Positions 46,998 to 58,129 of a DNA stretch of 64,000 nucleotides are shown piece after piece. Within the stretch, counting starts at the first letter, position 1. Each line of letters opens with the position of its first letter. The notes under the pieces were generated by a model. It searched no databases, was not told where the DNA came from, and worked only from the letters and a program-made list of their open reading frames with translations. Origin of the DNA: Morchella semilibera. Its lineage: Eukaryota; Ascomycota; Pezizomycetes; Pezizales; Morchellaceae. The DNA lies in assembly GCA_009192285.1 (NCBI GenBank), contig WBVU01000003.1, forward strand, positions 4,371,973-4,435,972, read 5' to 3'. The position numbers and the translations under genes were made by a program.

Positions 46998-48035
46998 CAG
47001 GCGTTCTTCCTTTTCTTTCCTTCCCCCTCCTTTCCCCCTAGTTACTCTCCCACAGACTGCAGCATGTACACTAGCATTGAGTTTATAGAAACGAGCAATT
47101 GGCCTTATTCTCCCTAGCCAGTTTGTATGGTATCCCGCGTAATATAGTCTGCCGATAGTAAAAAAAAACAAGCGAACCCCAAATACCCATAGACCCTAAG
47201 ATCAATCTCCCCTGAAACCCGCAAAGCTGTAGCTCCCCGGCAGCTGGCTACGTAAACGGCCTAGCTAGGGCTATAGGTAGTAGATACGTGATCACAGGTT
47301 ATCACTCGGCGCTTTAACTTATCACAGGAGATGCAGATGGTGGGTACTGTAACATATGACTGTGGGGAGGGCCCCGTACTGGGCGCCGGGTGTAGGTGAT
47401 AGAAGAGAGAAGAGGAGAGAAGGTACATGTATGTATGTGCGGGCGGAGCTAGCCAGATATGCACCCAGCCCAATCCAGACCACCGGCCTTACCGCCTCCC
47501 ACTGCTAACCAAGACCCGAGTGATCCACCATGACCACACCGCAACCGCAATAGTCCCCCCCCTAGACACACACACCGCGCCCACTCCGACCACACTACAT
47601 TATGTACGCTACTACACTCCTCGCTCAAGAAATACTGTATTGTTCTATTCTATCTATACAAAAATGTAACCGGCCACACACACCCCTACCCGCCCGCAGC
47701 CACTTTTAGACTTTTTTTTACACCGCTGCGTTGATCTATCTAGACATCTGTCCAGAACGGCTGCACACAGCGCCCACCGCACCGCCCTCCAAAAAGAAAA
47801 AGCAAGAAAAAAGAACATCGGGAGATTTAGAACCAAGCCAGACAGATGAGCAGAGTGAGATGGGGGAGGAGAAGGAGGAGGGAGAGGGTGAGGGAAATAC
47901 TACTAGAAAATGCCATCCGTGCCCAGTCGATCATTTAAAAACACAGTTTAAGTTAAGTGGAAAAAAAAATACAAACATACCCCCCCTCACGCCACAAGTC
48001 TACAATCCCCCCCCCCTTACCCCACATGTTCCGCC
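46998..48035. other. Intergenic between FRG1 and the carrier gene
   Basis: Contains TACATGTA at 47424 followed by TATG repeats, A-runs, and C-runs near 47980-48015. A 120-codon plus frame at 47731-48093 is low complexity (Lys/Glu/Gly-rich) and not accepted. Confidence 0.45.
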
Positions 48036-49544
48036 CTACAGGTCGACAATCCGCCCCTCATCCCACTTCTCCATCTGCTTCAGCAAATACTGATACATAA
48101 CGAGCATGGTCCCACTCTGTACACTCGTCCACACTGCCCTAGGCCCCACACCGCGGAACCAACCCTGTATTCCTTCCGTCTTATACAGGAGCTTCAGGCC
48201 CTCAATGATGCTGCTCGTGTTAAACTTCAGCGGGCCCGACTTTGGCGGTGACGTCGTTGATGGCGACGAAGTCGATATTGGGCGTGTTGATGGCGGCGAG
48301 TGGAGCTCTGGCGGCGTCTGCGGCACGAGCGTTGAGAAGGGGCGGCGCTGGAGCGGCGCTGTTGCCGCGCCGGGGAGGGGCGGCGTGGAGGAGGTGCGCA
48401 CTTGCGTTTGTATGCGCGTCTTGACTACGTCTGCTGGGAGGTTAGCTTCCTGGAGGTTTTGAGGGGGGTGGGGGTCTGCGAGAACTGACCGAGAGGGCAG
48501 GTGATGGTCCCCGCTAATCCACCCGCCATGGCACCCGTGGCGATCTCGAGAGGCAGGCCGATATCACGGCTATCGCACCACTGCTTCGCCCATTTCTGGA
48601 ACTGCTCATAGAACGCAAACTGCAGTGCCGAGAACGGCAAGTCCCTCATGATCGTCGCCTTATATCCATAAAACAGCGCCGCGGGGCCCTCGGTCCTAAT
48701 AATGGTCCTTGTCGCATCGATAGTTCCGCGGTAGTTGTACCCACTCTTAAAGAACGGGTTATTGTACCGTCCCTGGAGCTGTAACCGTGTCTTCAGTACC
48801 TCGCTCGGGACGTAGATGATGGACGCAAAGAGATCGCCAACGAGCCCACCAGTAAGGTATGCGATGTGCGAGGGGCAGCCCATGTCGATCAGGTGCCGCT
48901 TTGAGTACTCGTAGGTGCCGAAGAAGATTATGGTACCGGGCAGCGAGCCCATGAATGCTGGCGCGATGCCGCCGTAAAGGCCGCGGCGGAAGCCTTCTTC
49001 GCGGAAGATAGTTAGGTAGGCGTCGGTCATGGTGGCATACTTGAGCGTGTTTGGAGCACCCTGCTGGCGGGTCTTTACGGTGTCGAGGGAGTGCATTAGC
49101 ACATCGCCGGTGCTGCCGCCTATACCGCCGGCGAGCATGCACTAAATTCCAAAGCGTAAAAATCTATCAGTACACTTCCTCTCACTCCCTCTCACTCCCT
49201 CACTCCCTCACTCCCTCTCTCTCCCTCTCCCTCCCTCTCTCTGCCAAAGAAAAAACAGGGAGGGCTAGCCAAGGGTTAGTGGGGGGGGGGGTAGTGGTTG
49301 AAAGAAAGCTCACATGTAGATATGGCGGTCGTCTTGACTCATGGTCATGATAGTGGTCGTCAATCATGGGTTTTACGGCGGATTTTACAAGCGGATTTGT
49401 CTTGAGCGTCACAGGAGCATCGCTGATTGTACTGATCAGCGACCCGGCGGGGTTGTTCTCGGTCAATTGTGGTTGGGGGGTCTCGGAGGTGCTGTTAGAG
49501 GCTGATCCAGAGAAGAAACTTGATATTCGTGAGCCTAGTGACAT
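48036..49544 (-). CDS. Mitochondrial carrier (SLC25) family protein, YMR166C/MME1-like
   Basis: Three exons: 49544-49314, 49141-48490 and 48430-48036, 425 residues. Three carrier repeats with signatures SLDTVKTR (Pro replaced by Ser), [11 protein letters not shown] and [13 protein letters not shown] mark six inner-membrane helices. Helices appear at [32 protein letters not shown] and [16 protein letters not shown]. The N-terminal exon is a 77-residue Ser-rich extension. Between repeat-3 helices is a Pro/Ser-rich insertion of about 50 residues ([16 protein letters not shown] onward). The best overall resemblance is to the yeast YMR166C (Mme1, mitochondrial magnesium export) group, but the substrate is inferred only. 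Intron 1 is 172 nt and holds CTCCCT repeats and an 11-base C-tract. Confidence 0.9.
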
Positions 49545-51534
49545 GGCAATCCCGCCGCTGCGGGCGTGGGAAGGGTTAGGTTGCGGATAGGGCGATGAGG
49601 CGAGCGATAAGGCAGCAGGAGACTGATGGGAGGGAATGGGGGCGCAATTGGGGTTTGTGCGGTGGTGGTGTTGATAGTGATGGTGGTGGTGGTGGTGGGG
49701 TTTGTGTGGTTGGTGGGATGCGGCGAAAAAAAAAGGTGGGTGTTGAGAGGCCGAACTTTTTTTTTTTTATCGGGACAAAACGTGACTTTGATAACGCCGA
49801 AATGATTTTCCCTAAGGGGGGGTATGTAAATCACCAGGTTAAATCCCAAAAAGCCTTTTGAAGATTGCGGGTGGGGAGATTTTGAAGTTCTGTAAAAAGT
49901 TTTCGGTTGTTTGTAGATTTCCTTCTAGAACTACAATTTTTTTTCCTCTGCAATTTCACGTGATCGTAGTTCTTCATAAGGAATCACTCGAGTAGCAACC
50001 ACTCGCTGTTCATCTTTTGGGATGCAACACACCACCACATCTAGCCGGGTCCCTCCTTACTCAGGGGAAACTTACTATTCACACAATTAGTATGTACAAC
50101 AGCAAACAGTGTCTATTTACTCGCATAAGAATTGACGGTTCTTTATTCTCCCCTGTTGAAGCCCACAGCCATGTCTTAGAGCCTCTACTCTAGTTTGGGG
50201 GGTATACAGCCCGTATATGAGCACATCTTGGACCAACCTCCCGGCTGCGCGCCGGATGGGATGGCTGCTGCCTTGTACTTGCGGTCAAACTTGATACACA
50301 GAGTGCTTCTCCAGCCCGACTTTACGGTCAAAGTGTTTATGCATAGCATAATTCCCACACTGGTACCTAGCACAAATCCAAGCTGCACATGTGGAAGCCG
50401 AACAGTCCTGCGTAACATGACGTACCTACATGTATGTACTCTAGTAGACAAAGTTTTAGTTTATTGTGGGAGTAACGGGTCAGACATATGTGAAGTATAG
50501 ATAAATAAATAATAGTAACGGATAAGAAAGAGGTTGAACAACGGCGCTCATCTACTTAAATACATACAAGTATATACTCACAGGTTCTATGAACCGTACC
50601 ATTTCACCCGACCCATCAAGCCACCTCCACCTCTCGGCTAGCTTCATCATCTCCACCCACCTCCGCCGACTTCCACCCACCGGCATTTCACCTTCGAAGC
50701 CTCCACAATATGATATCCGAAACATTAACGACCAAGGCCCCGCAGCCTGAGACAGCGCATGCAAGGGACTCAACCAATGCTCCGAACCCGTCAATTACCA
50801 GTTCTACGTAAAGAGCGCACACGCAGTACCGGCCGCTGATCTGCCTTGGTTTTGCGCAATGGATGATCCGCGCTGCAAGGAACTGGGTTGGAGTTGGAGT
50901 TGGTCGTGCAGCAGGCCGGGTGTCATGACGTCTGTTGTGGTTGCGACAGGGGTGTTGGTTGAGGATCGTGAGAGCAGCCAGATGGACGAAACGAAATAAA
51001 GACCGACGGGTGTTTGACGATCTATGGTCCAGGATGAAAATACGGTTAATGGATGGGGGTTGGATAGGGATTTGAAGCATTGTAGCTCTGCTTTCATCGG
51101 CGTGGCCATTGCAATAGCTTGATCATTGGTAGAGACAGCACGACACTAGCTAGAGAATATAGCACCATACAAGTACCTATTCACTCACCACCGGGATTAA
51201 ACAAAGGGCCCCAAGCCAAGCTCCAATGGCCGTCCTCCCAACCAGGAACCCTCCTCCGTCCCCGCAAACCTGGCACGTGCCGGCAATATTTCAAGATTCG
51301 GCCTCCCACCCATCTCTTGGCTTTCTCGTCCACGATGACATCATACCTCCCAGCACCCACCCACCTCCACCAGTGCCTTGTCCAGTCCGCACAGCTCAAA
51401 TACTGCCCAATTCCTCACTTCCCAAACCCACATTCCTCACCTCACCTACTACAACCAGCAACTAAACCACTGCAATACCTAACTACTCAAACCTAACCTA
51501 CTCAAACCAAACCACCAAACAACTACAAACCGAA
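49545..51534. other. Intergenic, possibly hypothetical minus-strand sequence
   Basis: Upstream of the carrier gene is a GGT microsatellite (49655-49700). TACATGTA is at 50427. A minus-strand open stretch at about 51109-50552 has protein-like frames in two phases that I could not join with convincing splice sites. The last 400 bases are C-rich promoter and leader of the SBDS-domain gene. Confidence 0.4.
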
Positions 51535-52030
51535 ATGCCCCGTGGAAACGCTCAGCAAACCAAAGTGGTCTACAAGGGCAAATCCGACGACTTCATTGTC
51601 TTCGTCGACTCGGTCAAGGATCTTGAGAAATGGAAAAAGGACCCTTCCGTGCCGCTCGCGCAAGTGGTCAACGGGTGGAAGGTTTTCTGCACGCACAAGT
51701 ACGTGTTTCTCCCCTTCTTGTAGTATCATGAGGGTTGTGTTGGGCAGGAGGCTAACGTTATGGTGGGTGGATGTAGGCAGGGAGCACAGGGCATCATGGA
51801 CGAAGCCTCAAAAGCGAACTTATCTGATGAGTTTGGCACTGAAAAAGTGGAGGAGGTCATAAAGAAGATCTTGCAGGGAGGGTCGCCGCAGGTTGGGGTG
51901 GTGAGTCCTTTTTTTCCCTTTTTTATCACTGTTAAATTACTACTATTGTTGCTCTTACTAATAATGATTACAGGCGGATGAGCGCCAGGGAGACACCAAC
52001 ATTACCAAGGGCAGCACGGTCGCCCATTAG
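51535..52030 (+). CDS. RTC3: SBDS N-terminal-domain protein, RTC3-like
   Basis: Three exons: 51535-51698, 51777-51900 and 51974-52030, 114 residues. The single SBDS (Sdo1 N-terminal) domain is seen in KVVYKGKSDDFIVFVDSVKD, VNGWKVFCTHKQGAQGIMDEAS and FGTEKVEEVIKKILQGG. Standalone SBDS-domain proteins such as yeast Rtc3 (YHR087W) are about 110 residues, stress-induced and linked to RNA metabolism or cytosolic ribosome function. The splice donors are GTACGT and GTGAGT. The tail reads ADERQGDTNITKGSTVAH, where the NITKGS block is conserved in fungal homologues. Confidence 0.92.
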
Positions 52031-52155
52031 TGGATTTAATAACATGCTTTTCTTTTTCAATTCACTACTACTATCACTACTGGGGGGGTTTTCTTTACAG
52101 GTTTTAGTCATTTTTGTGTTTTCTTACCGGGGACTACCTTTTTCTGTTTTTATTT

Positions 52156-52262
52156 TACTCGGGGCAGGTAAGAAGAACCTGAACATCGTTTTTCTGGTAA
52201 CCACCACTTTGACCCCTGCTAGCGCGTTTTTATGTTCAGGTTCTATTTACCTGCCCCGAGTA
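52156..52262. repeat. 107-bp hairpin element downstream of RTC3
   Basis: Arms 52156-52186 and 52232-52262 are complementary over about 30 nt with two or three mismatches; the outer part reads TACTCGGGGCAGGTAA and its complement. Loop 45 nt. It lies 126 bp after the RTC3 stop, so it is either in the 3' UTR or a MITE-like insertion. The rest of 52031-52695 has no gene. Confidence 0.7.
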
Positions 52263-52695
52263 CGTGATGAGTGCATGCATGCATGGCGGTCAGCTGCGGG
52301 AGAGAAGGGTGGCGGGTCTTGTATGCAGTGCAGTGTAGTGCCAGAGGCTGATGTTGAGTCGAGTCGTGATCTTGCAGCTAGGTCTGGGATTCGAAGTAAA
52401 TGAATAAGCCCCAATTTTATGGTGCTAAGTCAGTTATCGTGACCGAGGTTTAGTGGCACTGCGCTACGAGTATGAAGATTATAGTACAGAGAGTAAGTAG
52501 GACGTTTGTAGAAGAGGTGCTCGTCGGTGGTTTGATTTTTGAATAAGATTGAATACAACAAAAGTTAAGAAGAAACAAATAATAATGAAACATCAATGAT
52601 CAATCAAGCACGCCAATAACGAGTAGCTAACGGAAAGCCAATACTCTAGCCAAAGAAAACTTGGCAGTTCCAAGTATATCTTTAGAAGACACCCT

Positions 52696-54594
52696 TTACT
52701 TTGGAAGCGTGGGCGGTTCCTCTTTTTGCGGCATCGACAGAGTTGTAACCCGGCGCCATCTTTCCTTTAATGAATTTGAAATCGGCACCCAAGGTCTTTC
52801 CTCTCTCCCAAACATGTACCAAGTCACAATCAGTACGGTTGTGGGGATAGTAAGAACCCAATAGATCCAGAAGGGATGGCTTGAGTTGTAGTCGAAGAAT
52901 GGAGTGCTGAATATAGACTAGGACGCAACAGAGGTATATTTTCAGTTCAATTATCCCAAGAAAGGCTTTGTAGAATAGGGATGGATGCATACAGCTATTG
53001 CCGTCCCAGGAAGAAAGATTAAGGTAACAACGGCTATAGATCTCATTGAGTTACTGTCCAATTGTGTGGCCTTTCCAATCTTGACAGATATTTTGGAGTC
53101 CCTTTGAGCAACCACGTTGAAAGCCTGTGCTCGATCATCCAATATGTTAGCTGATATAAACCCTATAAAAGTAGGGATGATTATAACAAACAAAATTAAT
53201 TAAGTTTGTGAGCCGTTTATTCAAAGCCTCATAACTTGCTAGTGCCCCCTTAAACAGTGCTAACCTCTGATTTAAGAGGGCACTCACCATAGCATATACA
53301 TCAGGGCTCTCTCCAAATAAATAAAAGAGGCTCTCATGTTCATGCACTAGAAGTTCCATTACAAATATTGCGCTTTGTGAAACCTCCGCCATCTGTATGA
53401 TATCCCGAGCAAGCCTGTGTAGAGTTGGAAAGTCCGGTTCAAATTCCGCCTCGACGGACTCATTGTGATTTGCTCTACCTTCAATTTCAATGAATTGGCT
53501 TCGTAGCCTGAAATAAGCATCCAGATTCCAATTATACCATTGGGTGCTTATTAGGCAATAGAGGAGATAGGGATCCTTGAGAATAAGCTGTGAATCTTGG
53601 TGCATCATCACTCGCGCAAGACACTCCTTAATGTGTGGGGAGGGATCTAGGCAGAAAACAACAACTTTGTACTTGTGCCTAGCGCTAGAGCCAGGCCCAC
53701 AGTATTGCCATTTGAATGAAAAACACGGTCGATACCAAAATATACCATCGTTTTCGTTTACTGGCCTATTCTCGCAGAAGATCACTGGTTTAGTCATGAT
53801 TTCAAGCCATGTGACTTGTAGTTATGATTAGAAATATATACACTACTTATCAAGGACCATTACTTACTATGTGTAATTTCGTCTAAACTTGGGTTCGGGG
53901 GACTTTGGTGACCAAAGCCACCATTGCTATTGGAACCCCAGAATCTTGTTGGTATAGAGTAATAATGGCCTAGTTCCCGCAGACCTTCAATTGTGATGCT
54001 ATCGATTTCAATGAAGCTAATTCCCCGTTCTTTAGCAGAGCTATGACCTTGTTCATGCAGAAGAAGTAATTTCTCACATAATACGTATCGGAACATTTGT
54101 GTCCTAAATTATATCTCTCGATGAGTTATTCATATGATGAGGAACAACAAAGTTTGTGACCACTAACATCTGATTGAATAAGACTCCTAACCTCCCAGTT
54201 ACGACAACTTGGGCGAAGTCTGTGTAGTCCATTGGAGTTTTCGGATACTATAATATAGTTAGGAATTATATATAAGGAGATGCGTCAGTTTGATCGCTAC
54301 ATGTAGCAAGAACTTACCCGAAAGATCGTACACCAACACGTTGTCTTGATGTCCGGGTTCCGGACGTTTCTTCAGAGCACAGTCGCTCAGAAACATCTCA
54401 ACTGTGGCCTCAACATCGAGGAAGATATCAAGTACATCATGAGGGTAGTTTTGAGCGAGCGTTGACGGAAAATTCCCCGAGAATTCGCAGTGCGTTGTTG
54501 ACGTCGACTCCTCAGGCTGTCCTTCTCCTCGCTTGGCCAGAGGGGTGCTGGAGCCAATAATTTCTTTTAGGGGAATGTTTTCGTGACTTTTCAT
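52696..54594 (-). CDS. CorA-like membrane protein, reading frame unresolved near 54100-54250
   Basis: Exons read clearly from the 3' side: 54103-53868, 53814-53192, 53124-52993 and 52917-52696. They encode KVVVFCLDPSPHIKECLAR, a helical stretch ending in LNKRLTNLINF, then AFNVVAQRDSKISVKIGKAT, MRSIAVVTLIFLPGTAIAS with STPFFDY (TM1), and WIYWVLTIPTTVLIVTWYMF (TM2). This is the C-terminal signature of the filamentous-fungal CorA-like family. Upstream exons 54594-54318 and 54247-54192 look coding (VLVYDLS, NSNGLHRLRPSCRNWE), but they end in phase 0 while exon 54103 needs phase 2. Total length is one nucleotide off a multiple of three. It may be a frameshifted gene, a missed splice variant or two genes. 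Transport activity is unproven for this family. Confidence 0.8.
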
Positions 54595-55562
54595 TGTAAG
54601 GAGTATTCGAATATTGGTAAAAGAATCGATATCAGATTCTTATATATCGAAGAGTACAGTAATGATATATGTAAGTGCCAAAAAGATCTGAACTAGTGGA
54701 TCGGTGTTTAAATGGATTAAACGCTAGTGTGAACCCTGCTAGTTTAAATGTAGAGGAAGCTTGTTAGAGCTTTATAAGGACTAACTTGGTTGGACAGCTA
54801 GTGGGCATGTATCAAAGCATCTTATGTCGACCACTTATGTCGACCACAACCGCGTAAGTAGGTGTTCAGCCAGCCTCGAACTATGCAGTATTTGCTTGCA
54901 TATTTATATACGGACTACACATGCCCTAAAGATATTTGTTGGAGACTTGTGCGAATAAGATCGACGGGGTGGGTTCAGCCAACTAAGCAGGTTTGATTAT
55001 CAAATGAGATGAATAATAAGTAGGTCCCTAAATAGATCTTTTTGTGTACCAAGTAGTATAACTTGAATGATTATAATTATAAGTTTACAGAATTAGAGAT
55101 ACCTAAAACCCTGTAAAAAGAGGAAATTATATGCCAATTCAGGATCGAAAATGCATTCTGTTCTTTAATGGCATTTCTACAGCTGCAGGTGTATTCGCAC
55201 GTTACCCTGAAGCCTCAAAGTACATATATATATCTCTGATTGTACGTCGGCGAACATTCTTCAACTCGGCGTCTTACTAGATATATACATGTATGTTAGA
55301 GCCCAGGGCCTATCATAGGGAACCTCGATGATTTCATTCCTTGAGTACATGTAGTAAGTGAGAGCAGTACTACAACAGCACGCAGCCTTCCCGCATTTCT
55401 AGCTTTTATAAGCTTGTTTACGTCGTCCTAAACTAGATATTACTAAGAAACTTTGTGCTGTCTCATCAGTACTGAAGTAAATATCTGCAGGTGTGGAAGA
55501 CACGTGTCAGCCCTTGAGTCACCTAGATCTCAAGTTCGACCGTGTGTGCGTTTTTTTTTGAA

Positions 55563-55615
55563 CCAAAATCGCAGCCTGAATCAGCATAGACTTTCTCGTA
55601 AGGCTGCGATTTTGG
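55563..55615. repeat. 53-bp perfect-stem hairpin
   Basis: CCAAAATCGCAGCCT at 55563-55577 is perfectly complementary to 55601-55615, with a 23-nt loop. Non-coding. Confidence 0.8.
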
Positions 55616-56089
55616 GATCCGGGGAGCTACATGTAGTAGCTGCCCTATCAGCAAACGTACCAGCAGCAGTGGTAGGTTTAGGACCTCGTAAAAAGCTTTC
55701 TAGAAGGTATATGATTTCGGGGCCAATCCCTTATCACGCGGTAACAAAAGTGAGAAGATCCACGATATCTAGTTAGGTTGTTCTTGTTCCGAAGATCGAT
55801 TAGTCCCTAGCTCCTGCTCTGCAACATTGCGCTTCCACATTAGTCACATGCCCAGCTAGTCAAAGCAGTAGTTACTCTAACAAGGCATGGTGAATACATG
55901 TAGTAGGCTAAACCCTACTACTGGGGATTCATTTCAAGCTTAGTACATGTAGTATACATGTATCTTTATATGATAGCAGGTAATGCGTATGTGGAAGTTT
56001 AATAATGTAAATAATGGTCAAAAATATCCCTAGCTTAGCGAGCGATAGAGGGCAACAAAATCGGACATATATACTTTGTATATACATGT

Positions 56090-56305
56090 ACAGTGGCGGA
56101 CACACAGAACCGACCATCAAACTATCCTTCACCCACTGACTTTCAACACCACAACACTTGTCCAGGAAGAAAGTCCTTCTGTAAAATAGTTCTGTTACCT
56201 ACCCCCAACAGCCCTACAGAAGGGATTTCGAAATAAATAAAAAACCACTTCCCTATAGCTTCTAGAACAACTTAACTAAGGGTCGGTTTTGAGTGTCCGC
56301 CACTA
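56090..56305. mobile_element. Tc1/mariner-type MITE with TA target duplication
   Basis: A 216-bp element with terminal inverted repeats of about 25 bp. The left end starts CAGTGGCGGACAC and the right end is its complement, 22 of 25 matching; the terminal base of the right end is changed. TA dinucleotides flank both ends (56088-56089, 56306-56307). It has no transposase frame. TACATGTA octamers overlap both flanking TAs, so the original target looks like a doubled TACATGTACATGTA site. The CA...TG termini and TA duplication place it with Tc1/mariner-type elements. Confidence 0.8.
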
Positions 56306-57356
56306 TACATGTATGTATGTATGTACTCTACGTACCTGCATGCGTATCTGTGTTAAGACGTCTTTCCTGCTACCCCGCCATATTAGAATGACCAGTCTCG
56401 TACCCTTCCCTAACCAAAACCCGGGCTGCAAGGCTTTGGGTTACCATGATCGGCCACAGCTCAAAGACTCTAGTAGACAAATGCGGAATACCAAGAAAGT
56501 GAGTGATTCGGGATCTCCTTCAGTGTGCTCACCCTGAATTCTAACTTGTACTATTAGATTATGCATATATGCATATATGTCAACACCGATAAGGCAGAGG
56601 GTACGCACAATGATAATACGCAGCCGTATATATATATTTTTTACTCGCGCACAGGGGCCAGAAAATTCAAATGACAATACAGGGATTATTTGTATGGAGT
56701 GGCGTAGCTCTGGCATACAAATAACCCTATTGCATCTTCTGGTTCTTTCCCATACCCTCGAGTACCTCGCAGGAGCTCTGGTCTCGCACGGGGTTAGATT
56801 CAGATTTCAGCCGCTCTGAGTGTCACAATGAACAATCACTATCTTGTACCTGTGTTACCTACACTAAGGTAAACCGGATGCCTTGCTGTCCTGTACCGAA
56901 CCCGAAAGATAGAGCGGGGCTGGAGTATGAGCTCTGTGGAGCAACACATCATATCGAAACCCAGCTCGGTATGTTTCAACATCAGCTATAAGGGAACTGG
57001 CTTACCAAAATCTATGCGGCCCATGTAGGTACCGTATGCCTCGCCGAACTCATGAGGTATTATCCTTTATTCTTTGCACTACCGTGTATATACAGGCGCC
57101 CTAGCCTACCAGGTATAGATGTATGTAATGCGACAAGTTGCTCGATATCGATATAGAAATACCAAACAATGTATCGTACACAGTGGCTAATGAGCTGGGT
57201 AGACACACGCACGTGTGCGTGATATATCGGCGGGTGGTGCTATCATTCTTGAACGGGCGCTAGCTGCTCACCTAGGCTACCATAGATACTACATGTACAT
57301 GTAGGTACTCATGTACATACCTCTTGACTTAATACATCTCGTGCTAGTATATTGTG

Positions 57357-57497
57357 AGTACCGCCATTACTCGAAAAATTGGCTATGCATACGAGATCAA
57401 AACTACTATAAGCAGACCTGATCTACGCCTTTCAACCAATCGTGAAGGAGGTAGTCCCTGGCCGGAGATAGCCAATTTTTCGAGCTTTTGCGGTACT
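57357..57497. repeat. 141-bp hairpin/MITE-like element
   Basis: Outer arms AGTACCGC/GCGGTACT and inner arms 57369-57385 with 57468-57484 (17 bp perfect, CTCGAAAAATTGGCTAT) form a stem interrupted by a 4-5 nt mismatch. The loop is about 80 nt. No coding capacity; no target duplication was evident. Confidence 0.7.
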
Positions 57498-58129
57498 TGG
57501 TGCCTGAACCCTTTATTTAAGATAGGTGTGCATGGCAGGGGTGCATTTGATTTTTAGAGAGGCACCCCTCTGTGGGAGAAAATACGGCGTTATACTTTTT
57601 CATTGCGCCCAGGTACTTTTTAATGCACTAAGGCTAGGACCAGGTCAACGATCACAGTCGAGCCAAAACCCAGAATGATGCAGAGGGTAGGGTGCTAACT
57701 AAGCCTAACCCGGATTTCGCTAACAATCTTCACTTTAGTCGCGGTAATCGAACCTCAGCGCCTGTGGCGATTGTAGGAAGATTGTTCGTAACAGGTTTGT
57801 AGATTAATAAAAGTCTATACATATCATTGGCCGATTTTTTTACCAATCAGATCATAATGGTTAGATATACATCTCATAATTACACATTTTTACAGTGGAG
57901 ACACCCACATAGGATTCAGACCTCAAACATAGGAGACTAAATGTATCTCTACACACGAATAAATAGCGTCAGCTACACTAAACCACCAGCCCATGATATA
58001 AGTCTCTGTTCAAAGCTCAGTGTCGGTTGGGTTAAACAACCCCTGTTCCTAATTTCTTCACGGTCTGGCTTTGATTTCAACGATTTTTCGGCTTCTAAAC
58101 ACCACTGACATCAATACTTTATTTCACTT

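Larger units (their letters stand above)
54298..57303. repeat. Cluster of TACATGTA octamers
   Basis: Exact copies start at 54298 (in an intron of the CorA-like gene), 55286, 55346, 55628, 55895, 55944, 55955, 56082, 56306, 57290 and 57296. This is the densest cluster in the window. The copies at 56082 and 56306 abut the two ends of the TA-flanked element listed below. Confidence 0.75.
54595..58129. other. Gene-poor, element-rich region
   Basis: No gene recognised. It contains three inverted-repeat elements listed separately, many TACATGTA copies, a small inverted repeat AACAATCTTC/GAAGATTGTT at about 57722-57788, and a lone TA-CAGTGGAGACAC terminus at 57890. Confidence 0.5.

Noticed and set aside
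47731-48093. Plus-strand Lys/Glu-rich frame
   Set aside because: Low complexity and overlaps the 3' end of the carrier gene on the other strand.
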